Origin: an uncultured Arsenicibacter sp.
Lineage (GTDB): Bacteria; Bacteroidota; Bacteroidia; Cytophagales; Spirosomataceae
Length of the DNA stretch: 64,000 nucleotides
Direction of reading: 5' to 3'
Assembly: GCF_945952095.1 (NCBI RefSeq)
Contig: NZ_CAMFHL010000005.1
Span: 20,574-84,573, forward strand
Shown piece after piece: positions 62,331 to 64,000 of this stretch. Below the pieces are notes generated by a model. That model ran no database searches, was not told the DNA's origin, and saw only the letters and a list, made by a program, of their open reading frames with translations. The translations under genes were made by a program, and so were the position numbers. Each line of letters starts with the position of its first letter. Position 1 is the stretch's first letter.

Positions 62331-62465
62331 ATGAAAAAAGTACTCATCCTCATGCTCCTTGTCGCTGCTGCCTCAGCCTGCGAACAAAACCAGTCTCAAC
62401 CTGAACCCCTCACTGTTGAAGTTGCCGGCGATACCAGCCATATCGGCGGCGGACGCCCTCGTTAA
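62331..62465 (+). CDS. Array peptide gene 6, most divergent copy
   Basis: 44 codons, signal MKKVLILMLLVAAASAC. The first part of the mature peptide is different (EQNQSQPEPLTVEVA), yet the last 12 residues are again GDTSHIGGGRPR. It is probably the oldest or most freely diverging copy. Its stop lies 41 bp before a hairpin that likely ends the array transcript. Confidence 0.85.
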   Translation: MKKVLILMLLVAAASACEQNQSQPEPLTVEVAGDTSHIGGGRPR

Positions 62466-62505
62466 TCCCCTGAAAGTATGTACACCAAAGATTACCGTAT
62501 TACTG

Positions 62506-62547
62506 CAAATAAGCCATAACTTTGTTATGACGGTTATGGCTTATTTG
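62506..62547 (+). terminator. Hairpin ending the peptide array
   Basis: CAAATAAGCCATAAC (62506-62520) pairs perfectly over 15 bp with GTTATGGCTTATTTG (62533-62547). The loop is TTTGTTATGACG. A T-rich 3' arm suits an intrinsic terminator, although the following T-run is short. Confidence 0.7.
62517..62524 (+). promoter_or_regulatory. -7 box (TAACTTTG) inside the array terminator
   Basis: TAACTTTG is a perfect TAnnTTTG match that straddles the left arm and loop of the 62506-62547 hairpin, 49 bp before the TPR gene start. The hairpin and promoter therefore share bases. No good -33 element is present. Confidence 0.4.
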
Positions 62548-62572
62548 TTAGGTGAGTGTTGGTCGAGTGTGT

Positions 62573-64000
62573 ATGACTGCTTTTATTAAAAAAATATCTC
62601 TGCTCCTGTTATGTAGTTTGATTTTATGCATCTGCCGCGCAGAATCGCCGGAGTGCAGACAAATTAGACTAGCTATCAGCAGTGCCTCGAAGCTTTACAT
62701 TAAACAGCAATATGCGGAGAATTTAAAGGTTAACCATCAGCTGCTTACACAGGCAGAGAGGATTCAGGCGTATGATTTGTGCGTACTGATTTGTACAAAT
62801 ATTGCGGCCACCTATACAGATATGGCCCAGTATAACAACTCGCTGGAAATGACCAGGCGCTCGTGGCACTATTATCAGCTGATGCCCAACAAAACGGCAG
62901 CCGCGCGTTTTGGTATCCTGTCTGCTTTCGGCATTTATCATCAATCCGGCTGGCAGCTCGATTCAGCCCAGCATTATTTTAAACAAAGTGCTGAATTACT
63001 CGAAAAGCAACGCACCCTTTACAAGGAAATACCTATTTATGTTCAGGATTATTATATTAATTATGCTTACTTAAATTACCAGATGATGGCTTACGCAGAA
63101 GCCATAAATTTAAGCAAGCAGGCACTGCAAATCGTTCCGAAAGTTTCCGTAAATAATTTACAAATTGCCGGGCTGCACAATACGCTCGGAAAATGCTACC
63201 GGGAAATAAAAAACTTTGCCGTTGCGGACTCCTTTTTCCTCAAGGCTATTGAGGTCTATAAAGGGTATCCTCTTTATCAGGCGATTGTTTATTGTAATCT
63301 GGCCGAGGGCCAGTTACGGCAGCAGCAAATGGGTCCGGCAGAAGTGAGTATTGATAGAGCCAGACAGCTTTATGACCTGTCACGGCAACAGTCCGGCGGA
63401 CCACCGGACATGGATCTGGAAGTCCGGCTGCTCGAAAACGCCTCCGAACTCTACTGGCAGAAAAAACAATTGCCGGCCGCACTGGCAGCCGGCAAACAGC
63501 TGATTACCTTTTCGAAAAAATTAAACCCGGCCCTCTCGCATCAGCGTGTTGAAGCCTACTGCCGGTTAAGTGAAATTTATAAGCGGCAAAAACTCTGGGC
63601 CGACGCCGAACGTATGGCAGCCCTGGCAATCCGCGAAGCGTATGGTCTCAAGAATTCAGACCAGTCTGGCCTAACTCCTTACCTGCCCCAGGCCTATCTG
63701 AAAGCCTTACTCAATGAGGCTCATCTGCTGCTGGCCATGCCGATGCAGGACAAATTCCTGCGGTTTGAAAACAGTAAAACGGCCTTATCCAACTACGAAA
63801 ATGCCATTCGTATCACAGCCTCGCTACGCCGGTCAACCTCACTATCCGAATCAAAGAATTTTCTGAGCACCTTTACGGCCGAGCTTCTGGAACCGGCCTT
63901 CATGCTCTGTTATGAGCTTTCACAGCAGGCGCCCCAACCTGAAGAATATTGCCAGCGCGCGCTTGATCTGCTGGAATTATCACGGAATGCGTTGCTGACC
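62573..64000 (+). CDS. Exported TPR protein, probable CHAT-domain family, 3' end cut by window
   Basis: 476 codons are open from ATG 62573 to the window edge. The signal peptide (ISLLLLCSLILCICRA) is followed by repeated helical TPR-like units: IAATYTDMAQYNNSLEMTRRSW, LNYQMMAYAEAINLSKQALQI, LHNTLGKCYREIKNFAVADSFFLKAIEVY, LSEIYKRQKLWADAERMAALAI. The last stretch, RRSTSLSESKNFLSTFTAELLEPAFMLCYEL with YCQRALDLLELSRNALL, is how the region just before the CHAT caspase-like domain reads in Bacteroidota CHAT proteins. The CHAT domain itself would lie beyond the window, so this is an inference. It follows the peptide array on the same strand. Confidence 0.72.
   Translation, partial: MTAFIKKISLLLLCSLILCICRAESPECRQIRLAISSASKLYIKQQYAENLKVNHQLLTQAERIQAYDLCVLICTNIAATYTDMAQYNNSLEMTRRSWHYYQLMPNKTAAARFGILSAFGIYHQSGWQLDSAQHYFKQSAELLEKQRTLYKEIPIYVQDYYINYAYLNYQMMAYAEAINLSKQALQIVPKVSVNNLQIAGLHNTLGKCYREIKNFAVADSFFLKAIEVYKGYPLYQAIVYCNLAEGQLRQQQMGPAEVSIDRARQLYDLSRQQSGGPPDMDLEVRLLENASELYWQKKQLPAALAAGKQLITFSKKLNPALSHQRVEAYCRLSEIYKRQKLWADAERMAALAIREAYGLKNSDQSGLTPYLPQAYLKALLNEAHLLLAMPMQDKFLRFENSKTALSNYENAIRITASLRRSTSLSESKNFLSTFTAELLEPAFMLCYELSQQAPQPEEYCQRALDLLELSRNALLT

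Larger units (their letters stand above)
61419..62465 (+). repeat. Six-copy tandem array of small peptide genes
   Basis: Start codons at 61419, 61599, 61783, 61966, 62149 and 62331 give a period of 180-184 bp. All copies are intact, on the same strand, and separated by 45-47 bp A-rich spacers without internal terminators. The unit is therefore a gene plus its leader, probably read as one transcript. Confidence 0.9.

Noticed and set aside
61419..62465. The peptide array as a CRISPR, a satellite repeat or an assembly artefact
   Set aside because: Each unit keeps an intact start, signal sequence and stop, copies differ by silent changes, and spacers differ in sequence, none of which an artefact would produce.

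Overview
This window looks like a chromosome segment of a polysaccharide-degrading Bacteroidota bacterium. I place it in the Cytophagales, most likely close to Spirosoma and relatives (inference from gene families only). Supporting signs are a SusC/SusD/FecR set, STN-type TonB receptors, Bacteroidota promoters (TTTG, about 19 bp, TAnnTTTG), a long NusB, the cluster nusB/YtxH/DUF1573/yajC/YbbR/coaE, and many intergenic inverted-repeat families. I saw no rRNA, tRNA, CRISPR array, transposase or phage gene.

Region 1 (1-24456) is a carbohydrate-degradation block. On the minus strand, in transcription order, lie a PL1 pectate lyase, a beta-helix protein, a GH140-type apiosidase, a GH43-like propeller, a sialidase-like protein, a sialate O-acetylesterase, a GH78 rhamnosidase and another sialidase-like protein. 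They lead into an iron alcohol dehydrogenase, a DHDPS-family aldolase and a PdxA-type dehydrogenase that runs off the left edge. On the plus strand are a GH29 fucosidase, a beta-propeller protein and an alpha-glucuronidase-like protein. Apiose, rhamnose, fucose, uronic acid and acetyl chemistry together point to pectin, perhaps rhamnogalacturonan-II.

Region 2 (24551-42651) is mostly housekeeping: a von Willebrand-like membrane protein, fabG, an outer-membrane barrel, pyrB, a DinB-like protein, an ABC exporter, the nusB-to-coaE cluster, an amidase, two small membrane proteins, an esterase and a second GH29 fucosidase.

Region 3 (42718-55213) is a compact polysaccharide-utilisation locus read on the minus strand: FecR anti-sigma, SusC, SusD, two small surface lipoproteins and two heparinase II/III-like lyases. 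No sigma factor gene sits next to FecR.

Region 4 (55402-64000) is accessory. It holds an unknown small protein with a basic tail, a DUF1080 protein, a ScfR/RamB-like regulator, a large unrecognised protein with three internal repeats, and the most striking object here. This is six tandem genes of about 182 bp period encoding 44-45 residue lipoprotein-like peptides that all end in GDTSHIGGGRPR. Directly downstream on the same strand is a secreted TPR protein cut by the window edge, whose visible part resembles the N-terminal half of CHAT (caspase-like) proteins. I do not recognise the peptide family; the array and its neighbour are my candidate for an undescribed system.

Intergenic spaces carry at least eight families of inverted or direct repeats, some shared between distant gaps. 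One is a hairpin family with a conserved core and unrelated stems; another is a 44-bp tandem array inside a G-run/C-run inverted repeat.
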